64,000 bases of DNA from Mesobacillus harenae (GTDB lineage: Bacteria; Bacillota; Bacilli; Bacillales; Cytobacillaceae). Shown piece after piece: positions 35,899 to 44,369 of the stretch. The position numbers and the translations under genes are program-made. Every line of letters starts with the position of its first letter. The stretch's first letter is position 1. The stretch lies in NCBI RefSeq assembly GCF_013343715.1, contig NZ_JABUNR010000003.1, positions 285,205 to 349,204 on the forward strand. Direction: 5' to 3'. The notes beneath the pieces were generated by a model. It searched no databases. It was not told the DNA's origin and saw nothing but the letters and a program-made list of their open reading frames with translations.

Positions 35899-36570
35899 AT
35901 GAACATAAACATTGCTGAAATGATTGACCATACACTCCTAAAGGCTGATGCGAAAAAATCGCAAGTGGAAACTCTTTGCCAGGAAGCAAGAGAATACAAA
36001 TTTGCCAGCGTGTGTGTCAACCCAACATGGGTAAAGTATGCGAGCGAACAGCTGCAAGGCAGTGACGTAAAGGTTTGCACTGTTATTGGTTTCCCTTTAG
36101 GAGCCACAACACCTGAAACAAAAGCTTTTGAAACCACAAATGCAATTGAAAACGGTGCGACAGAGGTGGACATGGTCATTAACATTGGTGCTCTGAAGGA
36201 TGGAAACAACGTGCTTGTGGAGCAGGATATCCGTGCTGTGACAACTGCTGCTAAAGGCAAAGCTCTTTCAAAGGTCATTATTGAGACAAGCCTTTTGACT
36301 GATGAAGAAAAAGTCCGTGCTTGTGAGCTGGCGGTTAAGGCCGGAGCGGATTTTGTTAAAACTTCCACAGGGTTTTCCACTGGCGGGGCTACAATCGAAG
36401 ATATTAAATTAATGAGAAAGACGGTCGGTCCCGACATAGGTGTTAAAGCATCAGGCGGTGTCAGGAGTACAGAAGACACTCGAAATATGGTTGAAGCTGG
36501 AGCTACGAGAATCGGGGCTAGCTCTGGTGTGCAAATTGTGAATGGTATGACAAGTGAATCTGATTATTAA
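35899..36570 (+). CDS. deoC: Deoxyribose-phosphate aldolase
   Basis: 223-aa class I aldolase that cleaves 2-deoxyribose 5-phosphate to acetaldehyde and glyceraldehyde 3-phosphate in deoxynucleoside breakdown. The Schiff-base lysine is Lys154 in [20 protein letters not shown] carries the second conserved lysine. The N-terminus is [22 protein letters not shown] precedes the ATG. It is a single gene here, without pdp or nupC neighbours. Confidence 0.97.
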   Translation: MNINIAEMIDHTLLKADAKKSQVETLCQEAREYKFASVCVNPTWVKYASEQLQGSDVKVCTVIGFPLGATTPETKAFETTNAIENGATEVDMVINIGALKDGNNVLVEQDIRAVTTAAKGKALSKVIIETSLLTDEEKVRACELAVKAGADFVKTSTGFSTGGATIEDIKLMRKTVGPDIGVKASGGVRSTEDTRNMVEAGATRIGASSGVQIVNGMTSESDY

Positions 36571-36574
36571 TCAG

Positions 36575-36605
36575 TAAAAGCCAGGAGTCATACTCCTGGC
36601 TTTTA
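36575..36605. terminator. Bidirectional terminator between deoC and yqeW
   Basis: A perfect 14-bp stem, TAAAAGCCAGGAGT/ACTCCTGGCTTTTA, with a 3-nt loop; it serves both convergent genes. Confidence 0.9.
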
Positions 36606-37538
36606 CTAGTCTTTTTTATGCCTGCCATGAATAAAGAGAATCATTGATCCAAAACGGGTAGCAAATGGAAAAACGAGCAGAGAAGAAAGAACGTTAAAAA
36701 TTACACTGGCGTGGGCGAGCTGTACTTCTGGCGCAGCTGCAGTTAGCGGTGCTATAACAGCAAAAACATGTATAAATGGATAAAAGACGGCCACTCCAAG
36801 TACATTCAGCCATATATGGGCAAATGCGGTCAAGCGTGCCTCCCTTCCGGCCCCAACAGAGGCTAAATAGGCTGTAATACAGGTGCCTATGTTAGCTCCA
36901 AGCATAGCAGCAATTCCTGCTTCCAGCGTTAATATATCTCCTTCCAGAAACCCCATGACGATTCCCGTCAAAGCTGTACTGGACTGGATGACAGCAGTTA
37001 ATGCTGTTCCTGCCAGTACACTCCAAAAATGACTGCTATTCATCATTAATAGTCCTGCTTGTACCAATGGCAAGTCGGTCAGCGGACCAGCCAGAAAAGC
37101 AAATCCCCTCATAGCTGCAAATACAGCTGCAATTCCTAGAAATATGGTCCCTGCATATCTTGTATTCTTACGGCTGATCAAGATCATCAAAGAACCAATA
37201 ACAGCTAGCGGTACAATTAAAAAATCAATGTTAAAGGTAATGAACTCGACAGTAAAAGTGGTTCCTATATTTGCTCCAAGGATTATTCCAATCGACTGAG
37301 AAAAAGTTAAAATACCGGCAGATATTAAACCAATAGTAATAACCATAACAGCCGAGCTGCTATGAAGGAGTGCTGTTACAATAATGCCTGACAGCAGTCC
37401 TTTTAATGGGGTGTCAGCATATTCTGCAACTCTAAGCTTAAAAGAGTCAGCAGATAGGTTATACAAGCCGCTTCGAAGCAAGGCCATCCCAGATATAAAC
37501 ACAGTAATGAATAAAATGAAATATAGCAAAGAAAGCAT
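36606..37538 (-). CDS. yqeW: Na/Pi cotransporter family protein YqeW
   Basis: 310-aa polytopic membrane protein with two repeated cores typical of the type II Na/phosphate cotransporter family (NptA-like): GLLSGIIVTALLHSSSAVMV and, in the second half, AGTALTAVIQSSTALTGIV, both with the QSSS/HSSS-type motif, plus GANIGTT and GANIGTC. About eight helices are predicted. The start is ATG 37538 with GGGGTGGGG upstream. The transported ion is inferred from family only. Confidence 0.88.
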   Translation of the reverse strand: MLSLLYFILFITVFISGMALLRSGLYNLSADSFKLRVAEYADTPLKGLLSGIIVTALLHSSSAVMVITIGLISAGILTFSQSIGIILGANIGTTFTVEFITFNIDFLIVPLAVIGSLMILISRKNTRYAGTIFLGIAAVFAAMRGFAFLAGPLTDLPLVQAGLLMMNSSHFWSVLAGTALTAVIQSSTALTGIVMGFLEGDILTLEAGIAAMLGANIGTCITAYLASVGAGREARLTAFAHIWLNVLGVAVFYPFIHVFAVIAPLTAAAPEVQLAHASVIFNVLSSLLVFPFATRFGSMILFIHGRHKKD

Positions 37539-37752
37539 AAATCCCCACCCCTTCTTTTCTATTTCTATGGGGATAGCCGTGAGGACATGCTTGGTTTTAA
37601 ATTTAATTTCCGCTGGGTTAAATTAAATTTTAATATATAGGTCTTTTGTTAAAATTACTGACATTCAAAATAAATTCTTCCAGCATTGCATGAGTTATAC
37701 CAGCATGAAAATAGATTGTTTTATCAATCTTCCTTTCATCAGCTAATTACAG

Positions 37753-37781
37753 TTGACCTTGTATTAAGGTTATATTATAAT
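37753..37781 (+). promoter_or_regulatory. Sigma-A promoter of rpsU-yqeY
   Basis: TTGACC (37753-37758), 17 nt, TATAAT (37776-37781), about 70 nt before the rpsU start. Confidence 0.8.
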
Positions 37782-37789
37782 GGCAAAGT

Positions 37790-37805
37790 ACATGGAATTC
37801 CATGT
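37790..37805. promoter_or_regulatory. 16-bp perfect palindrome at the rpsU transcript start
   Basis: ACATGGAATTCCATGT is fully self-complementary and begins about 9 nt after the -10, at or next to the predicted +1. It may be an operator or a 5'-end mRNA hairpin. Confidence 0.45.
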
Positions 37806-37848
37806 GAGGTGATGTAAGTGGTGTTGTGCTCGGAGGGAGGGAAAGAGA

Positions 37849-38022
37849 ATGTCTAAAACTGTCGTTCGCAAAAACGAATCGCTTGAAGATGCTCTTCGAC
37901 GCTTTAAACGTACTGTATCTAAATCAGGTACTATTCAAGAAGCTAGAAAGCGCGAGTTCTATGAAAAGCCTAGTGTAAAGCGTAAGAAAAAGTCCGAAGC
38001 TGCTAGAAAACGTAAGTGGTAA
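37849..38022 (+). CDS. rpsU: 30S ribosomal protein S21
   Basis: 57-aa basic ribosomal protein beginning [19 protein letters not shown] and ending in a Lys/Arg-rich tail ([13 protein letters not shown]), exactly the size and sequence type of Bacillus S21. GGAGGGAGGGAAAGAGA precedes the ATG. It lies 16 nt before yqeY, with which it forms a conserved pair. Confidence 0.97.
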   Translation: MSKTVVRKNESLEDALRRFKRTVSKSGTIQEARKREFYEKPSVKRKKKSEAARKRKW

Positions 38023-38038
38023 GAGAGGGTGGAATCAA

Positions 38039-38485
38039 TTGAGTCTTCTCGAGCGTTTAAATAATGATATAAAGCAAGCGATGAGGAACAAAGAAAAAGA
38101 CAGGCTCACGACTATTCGGATGATTAAAGCATCATTGCAGAACGAAGCTATAAAGCTCGGGAAGCAAGAGTTGTCTGAAGAGGAAGAGCTAACAGTACTT
38201 TCTCGCGAAGTTAAACAACGCAAAGATTCCCTCCAGGAATTTGAAAAAGCCGGTCGTGAAGATCTGGTTGAGAAATTACGCAATGAATTAAATTACGTCG
38301 AATTCTATATGCCTCAGCAGTTAAATGAAGAGGAAATTTCAGAAATCGTTCAAGAAACGATTGCTGAAACAGGAGCGACGTCTAAAGCTGAGATGGGAAG
38401 AGTCATGTCTGCCATTATGCCTAAAGTAAAGGGTAAAGCAGATGGCTCCCTAGTAAACAAACTTGTACAACAACACCTTTCATAA
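38039..38485 (+). CDS. yqeY: GatB/YqeY domain-containing protein
   Basis: 148-aa protein with the YqeY fold, related to the C-terminal tRNA-binding domain of the amidotransferase GatB. The start [20 protein letters not shown] and the helical C-terminus [20 protein letters not shown] are typical. It starts at TTG 38039 behind GAGAGGGTGG. Its exact role is unknown; linkage to rpsU is conserved across Firmicutes. Confidence 0.93.
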   Translation: MSLLERLNNDIKQAMRNKEKDRLTTIRMIKASLQNEAIKLGKQELSEEEELTVLSREVKQRKDSLQEFEKAGREDLVEKLRNELNYVEFYMPQQLNEEEISEIVQETIAETGATSKAEMGRVMSAIMPKVKGKADGSLVNKLVQQHLS

Positions 38486-38497
38486 AAATGTTTTCGG

Positions 38498-38524
38498 GGC
38501 CGTAAGCTAACTTACGGCCTTTTG
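38498..38524 (+). terminator. Terminator after yqeY
   Basis: GGCCGTAAG pairs perfectly with CTTACGGCC over 4 nt, followed by four T residues. Confidence 0.85.
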
Positions 38525-38702
38525 TCATATTTAAGGAATATAGATTAGGAATAAAGATACATAATAGTATGGAGGGTTTTCCTTCTAATGAATCAAAACT
38601 ATGGTACCATACAATTAAGGAATCGCTTTCAATTAGAAGCTCTCTGATAAATCGGCCAGTACATAAAGAGAAATTAAATGCCGCCAAAATAGCTTAAAAA
38701 AA

Positions 38703-38728
38703 TGAAACCTTTTTAATTTTCTCACGTA
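38703..38728 (+). promoter_or_regulatory. Sigma-W promoter of yqeZ-floA-yqfB
   Basis: TGAAAC (38703-38708), 16 nt, CGTA (38725-38728) is a perfect match to the B. subtilis sigma-W consensus, and the downstream operon is a known sigma-W target there. It suggests induction by cell-envelope stress. Confidence 0.88.
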
Positions 38729-38772
38729 AAACAAGGAGGCTGATTTATTTAAAAGAAAGGGGGAACGAACTT

Positions 38773-40095
38773 TTGGTGGTTAATCGGGTGATTTCTGTAA
38801 TTTTGATCTTATTAATATTCTTAAGCCTGTTTGCCACAACGGACACTTTTGCTCAGGATGAAATTGTGTACGTCGTTCCAATCGAAGAAACAGTTGAAAA
38901 AGGCCTTTATGCATTTTTAGAACGTGCTGTGACTACGGCTGAAGAAGCAGGGGCTACAACGATCATCTTTGAAGTGAACACACCAGGAGGTGCGGTTGAT
39001 GCCGCGGGTGAAATTGGTCGCCTGTTGACTACTACAGAGCTCAAAACCGTTTCGTTTGTCAATAAACAGGCACTTTCAGCAGGTGCATATATCTCATTAA
39101 ACACAGACGAGATTTATATGGTTCCCGGGGCAACAATGGGCTCTGCTGCTATCATTGATCAACAGGGCAACACTGCAGGGAAAAAGGCGGAATCCTACTG
39201 GTTCGCAGCTATGAGAAGTGCTGCAAACGAATCTGGAAGGGATCCTCAATATGCACTCGCGATGGCGGATGAAAATGTTAATTTGCCTGAATATGGTGCA
39301 GGAAAAGGCGAGCTTCTTACACTGACTGCCGAACAGGCTTTAGAGGTAGGCTACTCTGAAGGAACTGTCCGAAATCTTGATCAGCTGTTAGCGCAGTTAG
39401 GTCTAGAAAATGCAGAAGTAAGGAATCTGGAGGCTACCTTTGCCGAGAAGATTGCGAGATTTATTACCAATCCATATGTTGTTCCAATTCTATTGACAAT
39501 TGGAAGTTTAGGATTAGTATTGGAGCTTTATTCACCGGGCTTTGGTATTCCAGGATTTATGGGGATGTCAGCCTTGCTGCTGTTTTTCTATGGGCATCTT
39601 GTAGCTGGTCTGGCAGGATATGAGACAATTATCTTGTTCGTTGTGGGTATTGGACTTATCCTTCTGGAATTCTTCCTGCCAGGCGGGATTGCTGGAGGAA
39701 TTGGCATCGCGGCTGTTATTGGAAGCTTATTTCTGGCAACGGATAATGCACTTCATATGGGTATCTCACTGTTAATTGCACTTAGCGTTACTGTTATTGC
39801 CTCTATTTTAATGGTAAAGGTGTTTGGTAAAAAAATGAGACTATTTAAGAAGATTATTTTAACTGATTCCACAAGCACCGAGGGTGGGTATATCTCAAAC
39901 AAAAGCCGGACTGAGCTCGTAGGTGTTGAAGGATATACTTTAACGGCTCTAAGACCCTCTGGAACCATCGTAATTGAGGACGAACGAATTGATGCAGTAA
40001 GCGAGGGTGCCTATATACAGAAAAGCGCCAGAGTCCGAGTAGTTAAGGCAGAAGGATCAAGAGTAGTTGTTAGAGAGTTAACTGAAGATAAATAA
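38773..40095 (+). CDS. yqeZ: NfeD-type membrane-bound serine protease YqeZ
   Basis: 440-aa protein. An N-terminal signal segment (about residues 5-27, cleavage likely near TFAQDE) is followed by a ClpP-like protease domain with QALSAGAYI (nucleophile Ser) and TMGSAA, four to five transmembrane helices (about residues 230-350), and a C-terminal OB-fold NfeD domain. It works with the flotillin FloA encoded next in organising the membrane. It starts at TTG 38773 behind AAAGGGGGA. First gene of the sigma-W operon. Confidence 0.92.
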   Translation: MVVNRVISVILILLIFLSLFATTDTFAQDEIVYVVPIEETVEKGLYAFLERAVTTAEEAGATTIIFEVNTPGGAVDAAGEIGRLLTTTELKTVSFVNKQALSAGAYISLNTDEIYMVPGATMGSAAIIDQQGNTAGKKAESYWFAAMRSAANESGRDPQYALAMADENVNLPEYGAGKGELLTLTAEQALEVGYSEGTVRNLDQLLAQLGLENAEVRNLEATFAEKIARFITNPYVVPILLTIGSLGLVLELYSPGFGIPGFMGMSALLLFFYGHLVAGLAGYETIILFVVGIGLILLEFFLPGGIAGGIGIAAVIGSLFLATDNALHMGISLLIALSVTVIASILMVKVFGKKMRLFKKIILTDSTSTEGGYISNKSRTELVGVEGYTLTALRPSGTIVIEDERIDAVSEGAYIQKSARVRVVKAEGSRVVVRELTEDK

Positions 40096-40116
40096 AGATA
40101 AGCAGGAGGATGCATA

Positions 40117-41112
40117 ATGATCGATCCAGGAACCGCGTTTGTATTAGTTGCAATAGTGATTGGATTCATTTTATTAGCTGTACTTTTGACATTTGTACCA
40201 GTAATGCTCTGGATTGCAGCATTAGCTGCAGGTGTCAAGGTTAGTATTTTCACTTTGGTAGGAATGAGATTGCGCCGGGTCATCCCGAGCAGAGTCATTA
40301 ACCCAATGATTAAAGCACATAAAGCGGGATTAAATGTTACGACAAACCAGCTTGAAAGCCATTATCTTGCAGGTGGTAATGTCGACAGAGTTGTTAATGC
40401 GCTAATTGCAGCTCACCGTGCTAATATCGAATTAACATTTGAAAGAGCAGCAGCGATCGACCTTGCCGGCCGTGATGTATTAGAAGCTGTACAAATGAGT
40501 GTTAACCCTAAAGTAATTGAGACGCCATTTATTGCCGGTGTTGCAATGGATGGAATTGAAGTTAAAGCAAAAGCAAGAATTACCGTAAGAGCTAATATTG
40601 ACCGGTTAGTCGGGGGTGCAGGTGAGGATACGATTGTTGCCCGTGTAGGTGAAGGGATTGTATCAACAATCGGTTCTTCTAGTAATCATAAAAAAGTTCT
40701 TGAAAACCCTGACATGATTTCTCAAACAGTGTTATCCAAAGGTTTAGATGCAGGAACGGCCTTTGAAATTCTCTCGATTGATATTGCTGACGTTGATATC
40801 GGCAAAAATATCGGTGCTGAACTTCAAACGGAACAAGCCGAGGCTGACAAGAATATTGCCCAGGCAAAAGCAGAAGAACGCCGAGCGATGGCTGTAGCCC
40901 AAGAACAAGAAATGAAAGCCCGCGTTGAGGAAATGAGAGCGAAAGTGGTTGAAGCGGAAGCGACTGTTCCCCTTGCGATGGCAGAAGCATTGCGCCAAGG
41001 AAATATTGGAGTTATGGATTACATGAACATTCAAAATATATCTGCTGATACTGATATGAGAGGTTCAATCGGGAATATGACCGATGACAAGAAAGATAAC
41101 AAGAAAAAATAA
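40117..41112 (+). CDS. floA: Flotillin-like protein FloA
   Basis: 331-aa scaffold protein of functional membrane microdomains (YqfA). The N-terminal hydrophobic hairpin (about residues 5-45) anchors it; an SPFH/PHB-like domain follows, and the C-terminal half is a coiled coil rich in Ala, Glu and Lys ([19 protein letters not shown]). It has a strong AGCAGGAGG site. It lies 21 nt after yqeZ; the NfeD-FloA pair is conserved. Confidence 0.96.
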   Translation: MIDPGTAFVLVAIVIGFILLAVLLTFVPVMLWIAALAAGVKVSIFTLVGMRLRRVIPSRVINPMIKAHKAGLNVTTNQLESHYLAGGNVDRVVNALIAAHRANIELTFERAAAIDLAGRDVLEAVQMSVNPKVIETPFIAGVAMDGIEVKAKARITVRANIDRLVGGAGEDTIVARVGEGIVSTIGSSSNHKKVLENPDMISQTVLSKGLDAGTAFEILSIDIADVDIGKNIGAELQTEQAEADKNIAQAKAEERRAMAVAQEQEMKARVEEMRAKVVEAEATVPLAMAEALRQGNIGVMDYMNIQNISADTDMRGSIGNMTDDKKDNKKK

Positions 41113-41154
41113 TAAAGAGGAAAACCCGAGCGGTTAACAGGAAGGGGACCTCAA

Positions 41155-41649
41155 ATGGAAGCTTTATTCGATAATCCAATTATTATTATGATTATTCTAG
41201 GGATTATATCTACGATTTTCGGACGGATCAAGGGAGAAAATCAGGAGGAACAAAAGAAACGCGGAACGCGTCCGGCTCAGCCGGCTCGCCCCGTTTCTCA
41301 GCCTGCCAGGACAGAGTACAGAGAGGTAAGTCCGGCCGAACCAAGCCGGCCGCAACGAAACCCTGTAGAAGAGACTCTGCACACTCCTGAGAAAATCCAG
41401 AATGTATATGAAGAGAAGAGAAGAGAAGCTGAAGAACGTATAAAGCAGCTGAATTCTCAAGCTCAAAGAATTAAAAATTCCCAAAAAAGAAATCAGCCCA
41501 AAGAAGAGTCGGTGGAAACTTTTCAAAGGGAGAGACGGAATGCAGTACTTCACCCAGATAAATCCACGTTGGTTGATGGAATCATCTGGTCAGAAGTGCT
41601 AGGTCCGCCTCGCGCCAAAAAACCGCGTTTTCCTTTGAGACATAGGTAA
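41155..41649 (+). CDS. yqfB: YqfB, unknown membrane-anchored protein
   Basis: 164-aa protein with one N-terminal transmembrane helix (about residues 7-23) and a long, highly charged cytoplasmic part: a Pro/Arg-rich segment, then a coiled-coil-like stretch (YEEKRREAEERIKQLNSQAQ), and a conserved-looking C-terminal SEVLGPPRAKKPR. It is the third gene of the sigma-W operon, in the place of B. subtilis yqfB. No enzymatic motif is seen; a partner of the flotillin system is an inference from position. Confidence 0.75.
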   Translation: MEALFDNPIIIMIILGIISTIFGRIKGENQEEQKKRGTRPAQPARPVSQPARTEYREVSPAEPSRPQRNPVEETLHTPEKIQNVYEEKRREAEERIKQLNSQAQRIKNSQKRNQPKEESVETFQRERRNAVLHPDKSTLVDGIIWSEVLGPPRAKKPRFPLRHR

Positions 41650-41672
41650 TGCAAGCTATAAAAAACTGTGCT

Positions 41673-41721
41673 AGAACCCTCTTTCATCTCATATGTATGA
41701 GATGAAAGGGGGTTCTTTTTT
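41673..41721 (+). terminator. Terminator hairpin that contains the yqfC ribosome site
   Basis: A 21-bp stem: 41673-41693 (AGAACCCTCTTTCATCTCATA) with 41696-41716, one G-T wobble, then six T residues ending at 41721. The yqfC ATG is at 41722, and its GAAAGGGGG ribosome site (41704-41712) lies inside the 3' arm. Confidence 0.85.
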
Positions 41722-42006
41722 ATGGCGAAAAATTGGAGCCAGCTTGTTCGGAACTGGATGACCCACAAAATGGATCTTCCACACGATGTCATGATGGATC
41801 TCCCCCGAATAACAATGATTGGGCAAATTCACATATATATTGAGAATCATCAAGGTCTGCTAGCTTTCTCAGACAGTGAGGTAAGGCTCCTGTTAAAGCA
41901 GGGCCAGCTTCTCGTGAAAGGCCAGGCCTTTGTTATTAAAACCGTCTTACCTGAAGAAATCCTGCTTGAGGGGAAGGTAGACCAGGTTATCTACATTAAC
42001 GACTAG
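41722..42006 (+). CDS. yqfC: Sporulation protein YqfC
   Basis: 94-aa protein of the YabP/YqfC family, with conserved MTHKMDLPHDVMMDLPRITM and a beta-rich core (IYIENHQGLLAFSDSEVRL). In B. subtilis it is made in the mother cell under sigma-E; the function is unknown. Its only plausible ribosome site is buried in the terminator hairpin ending one nt before the ATG. yqfD follows after 15 nt. Confidence 0.93.
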   Translation: MAKNWSQLVRNWMTHKMDLPHDVMMDLPRITMIGQIHIYIENHQGLLAFSDSEVRLLLKQGQLLVKGQAFVIKTVLPEEILLEGKVDQVIYIND

Positions 42007-42021
42007 TTCAGGGGGAGAAAA

Positions 42022-43215
42022 ATGAAGAGCCAATGGATAGAATATTATTCTGGGGTTATAAAAGTTAAAGTGTCTGGCAGGGGTGTTGAAAGGCTCATTA
42101 ACAGACTTATGCGTGACGGGGTTAAGGTTTGGAATGTTAAAAGACAAGGTACAGAGGCAATTACGTTTTATATGAAATACAAAGATGTAAACAAATTGAG
42201 GGCTGCCGTTAGGACTAGTGGGTGTAAAGTCAGGTTTCTCGAGAAAGTCGGGGGGCCTTTCTTAATAAGGCGTTTACGGACAAACAGTGGTTTTTTTACT
42301 GGAGGTGCCCTATTTTTAGCTGTTTTAATGTTTTTATCCAATATGGTTTGGGGAATTGAGATAAAAGGAGCTAGCCCTGCGACTGAATATCAAATTAGAA
42401 AGCACCTGGATGATATGGGTGTGAAGAAGGGGAAACTGCAGTTTTTCATTGGAAGTCCTGAAGCTGTTCAAAGAGAGCTTACAAATGCGATTCAGGCTCT
42501 GACATGGGTAGGGGTTGAGTTAAAGGGGACAACCTATCATTTTCAAGTAGTTGAAAAAAATGAGCCTGAGAAGGTGGAATATTATAGTCCACGCCATCTA
42601 GTTGCTGCTAAAAAAGCAATAATTGTCGATATGTTTATTGAAAAGGGTGAACCAGTCGTTAATGTGAATGACCACGTCAAACCAGGCCAACTGCTAGTTT
42701 CTGGAATCATACCAAAGGATGATGGAGAAGAAACGGTACCTGCCCAAGGAGAGGTCCTGGGGAAAACCTGGTATAAAACCGTTGTAGAACTTCCACTGAC
42801 AAGCTCATTTCAAGTGTTTAACGGAAACGAGAAAAAGAAATATTACGTTAAAATTGGTGGATTTTCGATTCCTGTCTGGGGATTTGGCAAAAATGAGTAT
42901 AAGGAATTTGAGAAAGAAACCAATGAAACAGCGCTCCGCTTTTTAGTTTGGGAGCTTCCTATTGCCTTCGTAGACTCTACATTTAGGGAGAGAGAGAAGG
43001 TGACCAGGATCTACTCAACCGATGAAGCAATCAAGAAAGCAAAAGAAATGGCAAGAATAGATATAAAAAGCAGCCTGCATGAAGATGCTATAATTAAAGG
43101 GGAAAAAGTTTTACACCAATCCATCGAGAATGATAAAGTAAACTTAATCACTCATTTTGAAATAATCGAAAACATTGCTGAAGGACAACCAATTATCCAA
43201 GGAGACGAAGAATGA
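42022..43215 (+). CDS. yqfD: Sporulation protein YqfD
   Basis: 397-aa membrane protein of the YqfD family. The N-terminal region (VKVSGRGVERLINRLMRDG) is soluble, one transmembrane helix lies near residues 90-108, and a large extracytoplasmic domain follows, with the YDS-type motif here seen as VDMFIEKGEPVVNVNDHVK. It is a mother-cell sporulation protein implicated in engulfment-stage membrane functions. GGGGGAG precedes the ATG. The last four nt overlap phoH (ATGA). Confidence 0.93.
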   Translation: MKSQWIEYYSGVIKVKVSGRGVERLINRLMRDGVKVWNVKRQGTEAITFYMKYKDVNKLRAAVRTSGCKVRFLEKVGGPFLIRRLRTNSGFFTGGALFLAVLMFLSNMVWGIEIKGASPATEYQIRKHLDDMGVKKGKLQFFIGSPEAVQRELTNAIQALTWVGVELKGTTYHFQVVEKNEPEKVEYYSPRHLVAAKKAIIVDMFIEKGEPVVNVNDHVKPGQLLVSGIIPKDDGEETVPAQGEVLGKTWYKTVVELPLTSSFQVFNGNEKKKYYVKIGGFSIPVWGFGKNEYKEFEKETNETALRFLVWELPIAFVDSTFREREKVTRIYSTDEAIKKAKEMARIDIKSSLHEDAIIKGEKVLHQSIENDKVNLITHFEIIENIAEGQPIIQGDEE

Positions 43216-44174
43216 CAAATGACTTAAAAACAACAGAATTAAAAATTGAAGATCCTAACGAAGCAGTTGCTCTAATTGGAAATTCAGATGCACATCTAAA
43301 GATGATCGAAACGGAATTAAGTGTATCCGTGATTACCCGTGGTGAATCAATCATCATCACTGGCCCAGAGGAACAGATTCCATTGGCTCGATCTGTCATA
43401 GAGGCGCTATTATCTGTTATCCGGAAAGGGATCACCATTAGCCAAAGGGACGTGATGTATGCCGTCCAAATGGCTCAAAAAGGCACATTAGAGTATTTTC
43501 ACGATCTTTATGATGAAGAGATTACGAAGAATGCCAAAGGCAAAGCGATTCGAGTGAAAACACTTGGCCAGCGCCACTATATTTCTGCAGTTAAACAAAA
43601 TGATTTAGTCTTTGGCATAGGTCCAGCAGGAACGGGGAAAACCTACCTTGCCGTTGTAATGGCCGTCAGTGCTCTGAAAAACGGCAGTGTCAAGAAAATT
43701 ATTTTAACAAGGCCAGCAGTTGAGGCGGGAGAAAGCCTCGGCTTTCTGCCAGGAGATCTCAAGGAGAAAGTCGATCCCTATCTTCGCCCGCTTTATGATG
43801 CGCTGCATGATATTTTCGGAACCGAGCATACCGAGCGTCTGATCGAACGCGGTACTATTGAGATTGCTCCGCTTGCCTATATGCGCGGAAGAACATTGGA
43901 TGATGCGTTTGTTATACTGGATGAAGCACAAAACACAACGCAGGCTCAAATGAAGATGTTCTTAACCAGGCTTGGGTTTGGGTCAAAAATGGTCATTACT
44001 GGTGACAAGTCTCAGGTAGACTTACCGAAAGGAGCCCGCTCAGGTCTTATTGCTGCAGAAGATATATTGCAGGATGTAAAAGGAGCGTCATTTATTTATC
44101 TCGAACAGTCAGATGTAGTTCGTCATCCTCTCGTAGGCCGGATTATTGAAGCTTATAGCAAAAAAGAGTCTTAA
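43212..44174 (+). CDS. phoH: PhoH family P-loop ATPase
   Basis: 320-aa PhoH-like protein. An N-terminal KH-like region (EDPNEAVALIGNSDAHLKMI) precedes the ATPase domain with Walker A GPAGTGKTYLAV and Walker B FVILDEAQN, plus TGDKSQVDLP. It is thought to act in RNA metabolism, together with the endoribonuclease YbeY encoded nearby. The ATG overlaps the stop codon of yqfD. Confidence 0.96.
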   Translation: MTNDLKTTELKIEDPNEAVALIGNSDAHLKMIETELSVSVITRGESIIITGPEEQIPLARSVIEALLSVIRKGITISQRDVMYAVQMAQKGTLEYFHDLYDEEITKNAKGKAIRVKTLGQRHYISAVKQNDLVFGIGPAGTGKTYLAVVMAVSALKNGSVKKIILTRPAVEAGESLGFLPGDLKEKVDPYLRPLYDALHDIFGTEHTERLIERGTIEIAPLAYMRGRTLDDAFVILDEAQNTTQAQMKMFLTRLGFGSKMVITGDKSQVDLPKGARSGLIAAEDILQDVKGASFIYLEQSDVVRHPLVGRIIEAYSKKES

Positions 44175-44176
44175 AA

Positions 44177-44212
44177 AAGAACCCGTCCGTTTTTCAGCGG
44201 ACGGGTTCTTAA
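44177..44212. terminator. Strong hairpin after phoH
   Basis: AAGAACCCGTCCG (44177-44189) pairs perfectly with CGGACGGGTTCTT (44198-44210). The T tract on the plus strand is poor; the A tract on its left would give a better U tract in a minus-strand transcript. Confidence 0.7.
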
Positions 44213-44369
44213 CGCGGTTCTTCAAAAAGTATGATAAATGTTAATAAATGTTATCTTCTTTGTTTTGAAGGTGAAAGTTGGAGTGAAAACTGTTATTATG
44301 TTACATAATCGGGAGATTTTAAAATTTAACACTTATCGAGCGGTTTAACGCAAGATAGGAGGACATATA

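Noticed and set aside
37599..37630. AT-only inverted repeat AAATTTAATTT/AAATTAAATTT upstream of yqeW
   Set aside because: Composed only of A and T in an AT-rich gap, so likely by chance; no regulatory consensus recognised.
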